Positions 17,786 through 26,227 of a stretch of DNA of 57,351 bases are shown here, in pieces. This DNA is from Acidobacteriota bacterium (GTDB lineage Bacteria; Acidobacteriota; Thermoanaerobaculia; Multivoradales; JAHEKO01), in contig JADFQD010000005.1 in the NCBI GenBank assembly GCA_022561975.1, positions 1 through 57,351 on the forward strand. The letters run 5' to 3'. A program made the position numbers and the translations under genes. The notes below the pieces were generated by a model. That model did not search any database, was not told where the DNA came from, and saw nothing but the letters and a program-made list of their open reading frames with translations. Each line of letters opens with the position of its first letter. Within the stretch, counting starts at the first letter, position 1.

Positions 17786-18553
17786 CTATTGCTCTCGTCG
17801 CGCTGGAACCTGTTGCGGCGCCACCAATCGATCCTCTGAGGACCGGCGCCGAACAAGATGCAGCACTTGAAAGGCATATATCAGCTTAGCATTTTCGGCG
17901 GCGCTCAGAGGCTCGAGCGAACAAAGATCGTAGAGTGACTTCTTGCCGTCGATCGCGGTCAAGAGCCGGTAGGCATTCGAGTCGAGCCCGATCTCGATCA
18001 AATCTTCCCATTGGAAGCTGCTTTCGAAGATCGTCGAACGCCTGCCCAGCCGCTCGACCAGCGGCTTGGCCTCGGGCGCCTGCCTGATGCCTTCGAAAAT
18101 CACCCTTCTCAGAGGCAATTGAATTCGGACTCGCTGAGGGGCGCTCGGCTCTCCGACATTAAAAATGATCTCGCCGTCGCGCCAGTTGAAGAGACTCCAG
18201 ACTATCTCTTCGATGTGAGCCTGAATCGCTTCGTAGACCTCACGCGGAGTCAAGATTCCGAGCTCGATCAGCAGCACGCCGAACCGTTTCCGGCCGCTCA
18301 CGAGCGCATCGGCGACTCGCTGGTAGTCTTCCTTCGTGAGCTTGCCGAGGCGCTTGAGGTACTCGCCAAGACTGTCGCCGAGGTCGTTCGAACCGGCGTG
18401 AACCACCTGTCCGTCCTGGAGCACGATCTTCTTGACTACCGAGCCCTGAGTGGCCTCGATGGTCCCCGCAACCCGGAAGCGATGCACCGTAGAGAGCATC
18501 TCCGGCAAGGTAACCTCTCGGATACTCGCGCGGTACTCGAACTTTCGCTTCAT
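17786..18553 (-). CDS. DUF4388 (PATAN-type) domain protein
   Basis: A 255-residue soluble protein. The N-terminal part (FRVAGTIEATQGSVVKKIVLQDGQVVHAGSNDLGDSL, about residues 25-65) matches the DUF4388/PATAN style domain, found in delta-proteobacterial and acidobacterial signalling proteins. It continues with GKLTKEDYQR and GILTPREVYEAIQAHIEEIVWSLFNW repeats seen in the same family. No catalytic motif. Members are often linked to gliding or pilus polarity signalling; the pil genes 1.3 kb away make this attractive but unproven. The ATG at 18553 follows a 112-bp region divergent from moeA. Confidence 0.8.
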   Translation of the reverse strand: MKRKFEYRASIREVTLPEMLSTVHRFRVAGTIEATQGSVVKKIVLQDGQVVHAGSNDLGDSLGEYLKRLGKLTKEDYQRVADALVSGRKRFGVLLIELGILTPREVYEAIQAHIEEIVWSLFNWRDGEIIFNVGEPSAPQRVRIQLPLRRVIFEGIRQAPEAKPLVERLGRRSTIFESSFQWEDLIEIGLDSNAYRLLTAIDGKKSLYDLCSLEPLSAAENAKLIYAFQVLHLVRRRSSEDRLVAPQQVPARREQ

Positions 18554-18665
18554 AGCTATGGTGAGAGTTTGGCCTCCATCTGCCTGGAATTACCGACTCA
18601 ATATAGCACCCGGCCAGCCGGCACTCGGTTGCGCGACTCACATCAATGATCTTGTAAGGTAACCC

Positions 18666-19877
18666 ATGATGACTTCGATCTCTCCCGAAGAAGCCTGGCG
18701 CCGGCTGGCCGCTGGACGCTCCGACCCGACTCCCGAATCGCTACCCCGGCGGGAGGCGGCCGGGCGAGTTCTGGCGGCGCCCGTGCAAGCCACGGTCGAT
18801 CTCCCGCCGTGCGACATGTCCGCGATGGACGGCTACGCGGTGTCCGGGGGGATTGTCGCGCGTAGCACGCTGCCGGTTACGGGGACGATCGCGGCCGGAG
18901 ATCCGCCCGGGCATGTGCTGGCACCCGGCACCGCCGTCCGGATCATGACCGGGGCGCCCGTGCCAGCGGACACCGAGGCGGTTGTGCCGGTCGAGCAGAC
19001 CGACGCGGGCGAGGAGAGGGTGACTTTCACAGCGCCCTCGCAAGCCGGCGCCCACATACGCAAACAGGGCGAGGTCGTTCGCGCCGGCGACGAGATCCTC
19101 ACCGCCGGCACCGCGGTCTCGGCAACGGTCTTGGGACTGCTCGCGGCGCACGGGGTCGAAACGATCGACGTCTATCGCGCGCCACGGGTCGCGACTCTCA
19201 GCACCGGCGACGAGATCCTACCGCCCGACCGCGAACCAGGACCCGGCCAACTGCGGGACAGCCACACGGATTTTCTACTGGCCGCCGGCGCAACACTCGG
19301 CCTCGGGTTCAAAGCGCTCGGTATCGCTCGAGACGATGAAGCCGACCTCGCCCGACATATCGAGAGAGGTATCAGCCACGATGTACTGTTGATCACCGGA
19401 GGTGTTTCCAAGGGTATCTTCGATCTGGTCAAGGATGTTCTGGCTGGATACGGGTGCAGGACCCTCTTTGACGAGGTGGCGATTCAGCCGGGCAAGCCGC
19501 TGGTCGCCGCGCGCCACGACAAGGGCTGGGTCTTCGGTTTGCCCGGCAACCCGGCCTCGGCGATCGTCTGCTTTGCGCTCCTCGTGCGGCCCTTCTTGCG
19601 TACGATGATGGGATTCAAAGACGGCTACTGGCACGGAGCCCTGTCCGCCGAACTCGAAGCGCCGTTGCCGGGAGCTCACGGGCGCGATCGGTTCGTGACC
19701 GCGTCGCTCCGGATCAAAGAAGGCCGTATCCTGGCCACGCCCAACCTGCCCGAAGGGTCCCACGACGTCGTCGCCTACGGCAGCGGCTCGGCGCTGGTGC
19801 GAATTTCCGCGAGCTCGCCGCCCGCGCCGGTCGGATCCGCCTGCGAGGTCCTACCGCTTCCGGGCCTTCTGGGGTAG
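18666..19877 (+). CDS. moeA: molybdopterin molybdenumtransferase
   Basis: A 403-residue MoeA inserts molybdate into adenylylated molybdopterin. Seen: ATVDLPPCDMSAMDGYAV near residue 40, IMTGAPVPADTEAVVPVEQT around 95, the molybdopterin-binding LSTGDEI and DSHTDFL segments, the GGVSKGIFDLVKDVL motif around residue 240 and FGLPGNPASAIVCF around 290. The start is one of two consecutive ATG codons (18666 or 18669), with AAGG upstream. It is divergent from the DUF4388 gene. Confidence 0.95.
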   Translation: MMTSISPEEAWRRLAAGRSDPTPESLPRREAAGRVLAAPVQATVDLPPCDMSAMDGYAVSGGIVARSTLPVTGTIAAGDPPGHVLAPGTAVRIMTGAPVPADTEAVVPVEQTDAGEERVTFTAPSQAGAHIRKQGEVVRAGDEILTAGTAVSATVLGLLAAHGVETIDVYRAPRVATLSTGDEILPPDREPGPGQLRDSHTDFLLAAGATLGLGFKALGIARDDEADLARHIERGISHDVLLITGGVSKGIFDLVKDVLAGYGCRTLFDEVAIQPGKPLVAARHDKGWVFGLPGNPASAIVCFALLVRPFLRTMMGFKDGYWHGALSAELEAPLPGAHGRDRFVTASLRIKEGRILATPNLPEGSHDVVAYGSGSALVRISASSPPAPVGSACEVLPLPGLLG

Positions 19878-19913
19878 CGAGAAAGCGGGGGAGCAGGGTG
19901 CCTGGCCTGGCAG

Positions 19914-20990
19914 CTAGACAATCTTTTCGCGGATCTTGGCCGAGAGAATGTCCATTGCCCACACCGTGCCCGCGATCAGCAGCACCAGCGTACCGACCTC
20001 GCCCCACTGGCCGAGATCGACGCGCGGTTTCAAGATGTATCCGATTCCGCCGCCGCCGACGAAGCCGATGATCGTCGACATCCGAACATTGATATCCCAG
20101 CGGTAAATCGTGAACGACAGAAAAGGCGGAATCACCTGAGGCACCACGCCGTAGCGCATGACCTGCAGCATCGAGCCGCCGGTTGCGGTGATGGCGTCCA
20201 CCGGTCCGGTGTCGATGTTCTCGATCTGCTCGGAGTAGAGCTTGGTGAGCGCGGCGATCGAATGGAGCCAGAGGGCCAGCACTCCCGCGAACGGACCAAT
20301 CCCGACCCAGGAGATGAAGATCAGCGCCCACACCAGCGGCTCGACGGCTCGCGTCAGGTTCATCACCGTCCGGGTGAACGTGTAGAGCGAGCGCGACCAG
20401 AAGGTACCCCGGGTCAGATTGCGAGCCGCCATGAACGCAATCACGAAGGCCATGGGGATCGCGAACGCCGTCGCCATGAAAGCCAGAAAAATCGTCTGCA
20501 CCAGGAGCACCAGGCCCTGATGAAGCACGGCCGAGGACGGGTTGAGGAGTCCCCGGACCATATCCTGTGCCTTGTCGAACTGGGTCAGAAACTGCATCAG
20601 TTGCACTTCGGTGACCAGCCAGCCGGTGAAAAAAGTCGCTTCGGCGAGCAGAAACGAGAACCAGCCGCGCAACGTCCGGGTCCAGGGCGGCCCCGCGGCA
20701 TCGACGCCCCGAATCAAGGCCGCCCCGGGCGAAATCGCGACCCCGCCCTCGGCCCTCCCCCAAACCAGCGCCGCGAGCGCAGCGCCCAGCGCGGCGCGCC
20801 CGTAATGCAGCAGGTCCAGGATTTCTTCGGCCGGCAGCAGAAAGCCGGTCGGGCTCCGCCGTCCCGAAAACGAGATCACCAGAAGCTCGACCATCAAGAT
20901 GCCGAGTCCGATCAGGCCGGCATCGATCAGAAAGACCTGGAATGGCTCCAGCACCCTCCTCCAAGCGGATCTACGAGCGCCCTTGCTCAT
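19914..20990 (-). CDS. phnE: phosphonate-type ABC transporter permease
   Basis: A 358-residue permease, longer than the usual 260-290 because of an extra N-terminal helix region (residues 15-110). The conserved BPD_transp_1 core follows, with the cytoplasmic coupling segment AITATGGSMLQVMRYGVVPQVIP and a GFVGGGGIGYIL segment typical of PhnE. The ATG at 20990 overlaps the phnC stop by 4 bp; the longer track ORF merely shadows phnC. Last gene of phnD-phnC-phnE. The substrate may be phosphonate, phosphite or another oxyanion, since no catabolic gene accompanies it. Confidence 0.9.
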   Translation of the reverse strand: MSKGARRSAWRRVLEPFQVFLIDAGLIGLGILMVELLVISFSGRRSPTGFLLPAEEILDLLHYGRAALGAALAALVWGRAEGGVAISPGAALIRGVDAAGPPWTRTLRGWFSFLLAEATFFTGWLVTEVQLMQFLTQFDKAQDMVRGLLNPSSAVLHQGLVLLVQTIFLAFMATAFAIPMAFVIAFMAARNLTRGTFWSRSLYTFTRTVMNLTRAVEPLVWALIFISWVGIGPFAGVLALWLHSIAALTKLYSEQIENIDTGPVDAITATGGSMLQVMRYGVVPQVIPPFLSFTIYRWDINVRMSTIIGFVGGGGIGYILKPRVDLGQWGEVGTLVLLIAGTVWAMDILSAKIREKIV

Positions 20991-21772
20991 ATCCACGCCA
21001 GGCCGCTGGCGACCTCGGCCTCCTCGCCGTAGATTTCCTTGAAGGTATGGGCGTTGAAGCCCTGCGGTTCGCCCTCGTAGACCAATCTCCCGTCGCGCAG
21101 CCCGATCAAACGAGTGGCGTAGCGCTGAATGAGATCTACGTCGTGCAGCGCGCAAACCACGGTAAGCCCCTCCTCGCGATTCAAGACCTCGAGATGGCGC
21201 ATGACCGAGTGCCGGAGCGCCGGGTCGAGCGAAGCCACCGGCTCGTCGGCAAGAAACAACTTCGGATCCTGCATCAGCGCCCTGGCCACGGCTACTCGCT
21301 GCTGCTGGCCGCCAGAGAGCGCGTCCGCCCGGCTGCCGCCCCGGTCGCCCAGACCGACCCGATCCAGACAGGCCTGCGCCCGGCGCACCTCGTCGGGCGA
21401 GAAGCGCATCGTCAAGCTTCTGAAGAGCGAGGTCCGGCTCAGCGCGCCCGAGAGCACGTTGGTCATGACCGAGTGGCGCTTCACCAGATTGAACTGCTGG
21501 AAGATCATGCCGATGCTGGCGCGGAGTTTCCTGAGTTGATTGCCTTTGGCGCCGGTCATCTCTTCACCGAAGATCCAGATGCGGCCTTCCGTGGGATCCT
21601 GCAGCCGGTTGATGCAACGCAAGAGCGTCGACTTGCCGGACCCGGAAAGCCCGATCACGACCAGGAACTCGCCCCGCTTGACTTCGAGCGATAGGTCATC
21701 GAGCGCGCGTACCGGCCCCGGGAAGATCGTGGTGACGTGCTCGACGCGAATCGCGATATTGGTTTCGCTCAC
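20987..21772 (-). CDS. phnC: phosphonate-type ABC transporter ATP-binding protein
   Basis: A 261-residue ATPase. Walker A GLSGSGKST near residue 40, signature LSGGQQQRVAVARAL, Walker B KLFLADEPVASLD, and the PhnC-specific RASIGMIFQQFNLVKRHSVMTNVLSG segment. The GTG start at 21772 overlaps the phnD stop by 4 bp, and its own stop overlaps phnE by 4 bp, so the three proteins are translationally coupled. Confidence 0.92.
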   Translation of the reverse strand: MSETNIAIRVEHVTTIFPGPVRALDDLSLEVKRGEFLVVIGLSGSGKSTLLRCINRLQDPTEGRIWIFGEEMTGAKGNQLRKLRASIGMIFQQFNLVKRHSVMTNVLSGALSRTSLFRSLTMRFSPDEVRRAQACLDRVGLGDRGGSRADALSGGQQQRVAVARALMQDPKLFLADEPVASLDPALRHSVMRHLEVLNREEGLTVVCALHDVDLIQRYATRLIGLRDGRLVYEGEPQGFNAHTFKEIYGEEAEVASGLAWI

Positions 21773-23133
21773 GAGCTTTTCTTCTTCTCGAGTTTCTCTT
21801 CGGCCGCTTCCATCAAGCCCTCTGCTCTAATTCCGGCCGCCTCGAGAGCACTGCGAAAGCCATCGAAGACCGAATCGTCGATTTCCGTCACGCCGACCGC
21901 CGTCAGCAAGTCGTTGAAGACATCTTGACCCTCCGGGGTCTGCAGGTAGCGCTGGAACGAATCCACGAAGCGCTTCCAAATAGCTTCGGGCAGGCCCTTG
22001 CGCACGGCGCAAAGATCATTCGGAATCGGATCGGTGAGCGCCAAGATGCGAATCGTCTCCAGAAATGTCTGCCGCTCTTCATCGGTTGCCAACCTGCGCA
22101 TGATGATGTAGCGCGCATCGCCAACGTAGAGTTTCTCCTCGCGCTGCTTGACACCCGGAGGCGAGTAGAAGGTGGAACCGGCCATGGCTTTGCCGTCCCA
22201 AACCGCCTGCACGACATTGGGGTGCCCGCCCGCCATGTAGACCCGGCCCAGCGAGACGTTGTTGCGGTCGAGCAACATGCGCGGAAAGATGTGGCCCGAG
22301 GTCGAGGTCTCGTCCGCGAAGGCAAAACTCCGACCGCTGAGGTCCCTCAACCGGCGGATGCCCGAGTCCGTTCTCGTCATCACGCAACCGCGATAGACGG
22401 TATCGAGATCCTGCACCGGCTCCGCGGTCTGGAAAATAATGCGGGTGCGCTCGAGCGTTCCGATCTGGTCGTACTCGAGTTCCTTGCGGCCGTCCCCGAT
22501 CAGATCGTACGGCCCCGAGAAGACATGCGTCGAGGCCGCTGCGGCAATCTCGAAGGGCCGTTCGACCAGCAATCGGACGGCGTCTTTGTCACTATCAGCC
22601 TCGACTTCGTTCCACCCCGGCGCTTGCTCGTCCAGGGCCGCCACCAGCTTCGCACGCAACTCGCCCTTGACCGACAGGGGCATCGCGATAACGCGGCCGG
22701 CCAGTTCGCCGAGCGTCGCCGGCTCGCCCCGACCGCGCCGCGTGACGATGATTCCGTCTCGTTCGGCGCTGCGCACGACCTGGAGCCGCGCCTGCACCCC
22801 GTAACGACCATGGGCGATCACGTAGGCGAAGGCCGGCATCCAGGCGACATCGGCCTGCTCCGAACCCAGGGCCTGAATGACCGCGGCGTAGCTGGTCGGC
22901 ACCTCGGTCTGAAGAATCAGTCCCGAGTCCCGACGGATGAACCGCGCGAGTTCGTCGGCTCGCTCGACCAGCGTTCCCTGCTCGACCGAGGGTACGAACA
23001 GCATCCGCAGCACCTCGTCTCCCCTGGCTTCGAGTCTCTGCCGCCGATCGAGTCCCCAGGCGAATACCACCAGCCCCAGAACGGCAAGAAACCAGCCGAA
23101 CCGTGGAAGCCAAGAGGGACCGGAAGTCGTCAT
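21769..23133 (-). CDS. phnD: phosphonate/phosphite-type substrate-binding protein with duplicated lobe
   Basis: A 454-residue PhnD-family protein, far longer than the usual 300-340. One N-terminal hydrophobic anchor (FGWFLAVLGLVVFAWGL) suggests a membrane-tethered rather than freely secreted protein. The family signature TSYAAVIQALGSEQADVAW is at about 80-100. The usual RDG...LGELAGR...A lobe (around 125-240) is then followed by a second similar block, YRGCVMTRTDSGIRRLRDLSGRSFAFADETSTSGHIFPRMLL, around 245-290, so the ligand-binding lobe looks internally duplicated. It ends in a lysine-rich tail. It is the first gene of the operon and has an ATG at 23133. Confidence 0.88.
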   Translation of the reverse strand: MTTSGPSWLPRFGWFLAVLGLVVFAWGLDRRQRLEARGDEVLRMLFVPSVEQGTLVERADELARFIRRDSGLILQTEVPTSYAAVIQALGSEQADVAWMPAFAYVIAHGRYGVQARLQVVRSAERDGIIVTRRGRGEPATLGELAGRVIAMPLSVKGELRAKLVAALDEQAPGWNEVEADSDKDAVRLLVERPFEIAAAASTHVFSGPYDLIGDGRKELEYDQIGTLERTRIIFQTAEPVQDLDTVYRGCVMTRTDSGIRRLRDLSGRSFAFADETSTSGHIFPRMLLDRNNVSLGRVYMAGGHPNVVQAVWDGKAMAGSTFYSPPGVKQREEKLYVGDARYIIMRRLATDEERQTFLETIRILALTDPIPNDLCAVRKGLPEAIWKRFVDSFQRYLQTPEGQDVFNDLLTAVGVTEIDDSVFDGFRSALEAAGIRAEGLMEAAEEKLEKKKSS

Positions 23134-23246
23134 CGTTCGTAGCGCGAGCGCTTTAGTCTATCCCGGCCACCGACGGCCGACCCCCAGGCCGGGCCAGGCA
23201 CCCGCTGCTAGACTCGTGGCCCCCGAATAGGGTGCGAGGAGGCAGT

Positions 23247-24848
23247 TTGGCGGTCGACGAAAGCACACCGCGTCCATCGAAGGGCTATCCGGCGTACGCG
23301 CTGGCGGTCCTGGTCCTGGTCTACGTTTTCAACTTCATCGACCGCCAGATCCTGTCGATCCTAGCCGAGGAAATCAAGGCCGACCTGGGCTTAACCGACG
23401 CCAACCTCGGGTTTCTCTACGGCACCGCCTTCGCGGTCTTCTACGCCATCTTCGGCATCCCGCTCGGACGCCTGGCGGACATCTGGAGCCGAAAGAACGT
23501 GATTGCAATCGGTCTGTTTGCCTGGAGCACCTTGACCGCGCTGTCCGGAACCGCCCGGAGTTTCGCGAGCCTCGCCGCCTATCGCATCGGCGTCGGGATC
23601 GGCGAGTCGAGCGCCAGCCCGGCCGCGTTCTCCATGCTCGGCGACTATTTTCCACCCCGCCGTCGCGCCACCGTCGTCGCCGTCTATTCGAGTGGTGTCT
23701 TTATCGGATCGGGTGTGGGCATGTTCCTGGGCGGCTGGATCGTCGATTCCTGGAACGTTCGCTTCCCTCACGGCGGCCCGCTGGGTCTCGCGGGCTGGCA
23801 GGCTGCCTTCTTCGGAGTCGGCCTCCCGGGGCTGCTGATGGCGCTCTGGGTTTGGACCCTGCGCGAGCCGGTGCGGGGAGCCTCGGAGGGCCTGGCCCCG
23901 AGAGGCCTCCACCCACACCCTTTTCGCGAACTGCTTCGCGAGATCGCGGCCATCGTGCCGCCGTTTGCGCTGCTTACGATCGCTCGCGGGCCGGCCGGCA
24001 GCCGCGGCGCGGCGCGAAATCTCGCCATTGCCGCAGGCTGCGCCATCGCGGCCTGGGCCCTGATCTCCCTAACCGGCGACACCATCCAGTGGATGGCTCT
24101 CGGACTCGGCCTGTATGCGTTCTTCTCGTGGCTGCAGAGCCTGGCCGTCCGCGACCGGCCGGCCTTCGTCCTGATCTACCAGAGCCGGGCGATGGTCTTC
24201 GGCATGCTCGGCTTCGGCTTCCTGTCGTTCGTCGGCTACGGCTTCGGATTCTGGTTCGCTCCCTACTTCATCCGCGTCTTCGGAGCCAGCGTGAGTCAGG
24301 TCGGAATGACCCTGGGCGTGGTGACCGCGGTGGCCGGCTGGCTGAGCGTGTCACTCGGGGGCGTCTTCTCGGACTGGCTCAAGGAGCGCAACCCTCGCGC
24401 GCGACTCTACGCACCCATGGGCGCCGCGGTAGTCGCTCTCGGAGTCGCCGTTCTCTTTCTGAATACGAGCGAGCCAACCACGGCCTATGCCCTCGTGTTC
24501 GCGTTTCAACTCTCGTCGCCGTTTTGGATCGGTTCGGCGGTGGCACTGGCCAATGAAATCGTCCTGCCGCGTATGCGTGGATCGGCTTCGGCCTTCTATC
24601 TGCTGGCGGTCACCTTCGTCGGTCTCGCCCTCGGGCCCTACACCATCGGCAAGCTCAGCGATTATTTCGCCAGTATCGGCTTGGCAAGCGCGGAAGCGCT
24701 CCAGCGCGCGCTCTTGGTCTCCCTGGCGGCCTCCTTCCTGGCGCTCGCCTTGCTCTGGATCGCGAGCCGCACTGTCGAATCAGAAGAAAGCAGCCGGTTC
24801 GAGCGCGCCCGGGAGGCGGGAGAGGTCCTCGAGGCCGGCGAAACCTAG
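23247..24848 (+). CDS. major facilitator superfamily transporter
   Basis: About 533 residues and twelve predicted helices. The MFS motif A-like sequence GIPLGRLADIWSRKN is in the loop between helices 2 and 3, and FIDRQILSILAEEIKADLGL is in helix 1, a pattern found in the spinster-like/sugar or organic-acid MFS group. The TTG at 23247 is chosen because GAGGAGG lies 4 bases upstream; a GTG at 23232 would add five residues without a ribosome site. Substrate cannot be inferred. Long inserted loop (residues about 210-300) in the middle. Confidence 0.85.
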   Translation: MAVDESTPRPSKGYPAYALAVLVLVYVFNFIDRQILSILAEEIKADLGLTDANLGFLYGTAFAVFYAIFGIPLGRLADIWSRKNVIAIGLFAWSTLTALSGTARSFASLAAYRIGVGIGESSASPAAFSMLGDYFPPRRRATVVAVYSSGVFIGSGVGMFLGGWIVDSWNVRFPHGGPLGLAGWQAAFFGVGLPGLLMALWVWTLREPVRGASEGLAPRGLHPHPFRELLREIAAIVPPFALLTIARGPAGSRGAARNLAIAAGCAIAAWALISLTGDTIQWMALGLGLYAFFSWLQSLAVRDRPAFVLIYQSRAMVFGMLGFGFLSFVGYGFGFWFAPYFIRVFGASVSQVGMTLGVVTAVAGWLSVSLGGVFSDWLKERNPRARLYAPMGAAVVALGVAVLFLNTSEPTTAYALVFAFQLSSPFWIGSAVALANEIVLPRMRGSASAFYLLAVTFVGLALGPYTIGKLSDYFASIGLASAEALQRALLVSLAASFLALALLWIASRTVESEESSRFERAREAGEVLEAGET

Positions 24849-24872
24849 CTTCGCCTTCCGAAGAAGGAGGGT

Positions 24873-24917
24873 TTGACGAGCCGCGCCTTCCTGTATACTG
24901 TATTAGTACAGTGATAC
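24873..24917 (+). promoter_or_regulatory. promoter overlapped by GntR operator-like palindrome
   Basis: TTGACG (24873-24878) with TACTGT at 17 bp (or TATACT at 15 bp) gives a plausible sigma-70 promoter. Overlapping the -10 is GTATACTGTATTAGTACAGTGATAC (24893-24917), an imperfect palindrome with ACTGTA/TACAGT arms. It lies 14 bases before the gntR start, a position that suits autorepression by the YtrA-type regulator. Inference. Confidence 0.6.
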
Positions 24918-24930
24918 ACTTAGACACGCC

Positions 24931-25341
24931 ATGCTAAACGTCGATCCCAGGGACGCGCTACCGATCTGGCGCCAGATCGAACAGGGACTTCGGGATCTGA
25001 TTCGGTTGCGACGTCTCGAACCGGGCGATGTAATACCTTCGGTACGCGAGTTCGCCAGATCCCAGCGAATCAACCCCGCAACCGTTGCGAAGGCCTACCG
25101 GAGCCTTACCGACGCCGGCTACCTCGAAATCCGCCGCGGCGAGGGAACATTCGTCGCCGCAGAAGCACCATCCCTCGACAGCCGGAGCCGACGAGAGTTG
25201 CTGCGATCCGAGGCCGCCCGGCTCATCGACATCGCCACCGGTCTGGGTGCCGGCCCGGAGGATCTATCCGTCGTACTCGAGAGACTTTGGTCCGAGCGCG
25301 CCGCACACTCTGCAAGCCCAAAGGAGAAGCAACATGCCTAA
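24931..25341 (+). CDS. GntR-family (YtrA subfamily) transcriptional regulator
   Basis: A 136-residue regulator. The N-terminal winged helix (PIWRQIEQGLRDLIRLRRLEPGDVIPSVREFARSQRINPATVAKAYRSL, residues 11-62) has the GntR pattern, and a short C-terminal helical part replaces a ligand-binding domain, as in YtrA proteins. YtrA regulators normally repress the ABC transporter encoded downstream, exactly the arrangement here. The 3' end overlaps the ATPase gene by 8 bp, and a palindrome overlaps its promoter. Confidence 0.93.
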   Translation: MLNVDPRDALPIWRQIEQGLRDLIRLRRLEPGDVIPSVREFARSQRINPATVAKAYRSLTDAGYLEIRRGEGTFVAAEAPSLDSRSRRELLRSEAARLIDIATGLGAGPEDLSVVLERLWSERAAHSASPKEKQHA

Positions 25342-26227
25342 CTCGGACTCCGACCTGAGCCTTCAGGACGTGTCCATCGCCTATGGGCGACGATCGGTCC
25401 TGCAGAACGTCACGTTCCGAGTGCGACCCGGAACTACCTACGCGCTCCTTGGCCGAAATGGGACCGGTAAGTCGTCACTCATTCGCAGCATTCTCGGGCA
25501 GAGACCTCAGCGCGAGGGACAGATCCGGCTCCTCGGCAAAGACCCGTGGAAGCGGCGCAAGTCTCTGATGAACGAGATCGGCGTCGTTCCCGAAACCCCG
25601 GACGCTCCACCAAGAATGACGGTTACCCAATTGCTCCGTTTCTGCTCGCGCCTCTACACTCGCTGGTCACGCAAGGAAACCAGAGCACGGCTCGATCGCT
25701 TCTCGATTCCACTCGACATCCCGTTCGGCAGGCTCTCTCGCGGTCAGAAAACCCAAGTACATCTGACCCTAGCGCTGGGGCACCATCCCAGGCTGCTGAT
25801 CCTCGACGACCCCACTCTCGGTCTCGACGCGGTCGCGCGCAAGGCGCTATTCGAGGAGCTGGTCAGCGAGATGGCCGAGCACAAGCCCACGATTCTCATC
25901 ACTACGCATGACTTCCTCGGCGTCGAGAGACTCGCGGAGCGAGTCGGCATTCTCCACCAGGGACGTCTGGTAATGGACGAGGAAGTCGATGCGCTCAAAC
26001 ACGGTTTCAGAAAGCTGATGTTCTCCAACAAGATCGATCCGGCCCAGCTTGCCCACGAACTCGAGGCCTTGCAACCGATCGCGGTCGAAACGAGCAGCTG
26101 GGGCACCGAGGCCGTGGTCGCGGTGGCATCGACAGGCGCTTCGGGGGCTCTACCCGCTATCCCCGCTACGGCCCTTTCGGTCGAAGAAATCTTCATCGCC
26201 ATCACCGGGCAGGGAGCTCAAGCATGA
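25334..26227 (+). CDS. ABC transporter ATP-binding protein (YtrB-type)
   Basis: A 297-residue ATPase. Walker A GRNGTGKSS, a signature-like LSRGQKTQVHLTLAL, Walker B LLILDDPTLGLD (Asp in place of the catalytic Glu is seen as DDP) and H-loop TTHD. The ATG at 25334 has an AAGGAG site inside the 3' end of gntR; the longer track ORF lies over gntR. It pairs with the downstream permease, and the start of that gene overlaps its stop by 4 bp. The C-terminal 70 residues are a non-ATPase extension typical of YtrB/NatA-type proteins. Confidence 0.9.
   Translation: MPNSDSDLSLQDVSIAYGRRSVLQNVTFRVRPGTTYALLGRNGTGKSSLIRSILGQRPQREGQIRLLGKDPWKRRKSLMNEIGVVPETPDAPPRMTVTQLLRFCSRLYTRWSRKETRARLDRFSIPLDIPFGRLSRGQKTQVHLTLALGHHPRLLILDDPTLGLDAVARKALFEELVSEMAEHKPTILITTHDFLGVERLAERVGILHQGRLVMDEEVDALKHGFRKLMFSNKIDPAQLAHELEALQPIAVETSSWGTEAVVAVASTGASGALPAIPATALSVEEIFIAITGQGAQA

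Noticed and set aside
24849-24872. Hairpin after the MFS gene (CCTTC-CGAA-GAAGG)
   Set aside because: Only five base pairs and no T-run; chance cannot be excluded.
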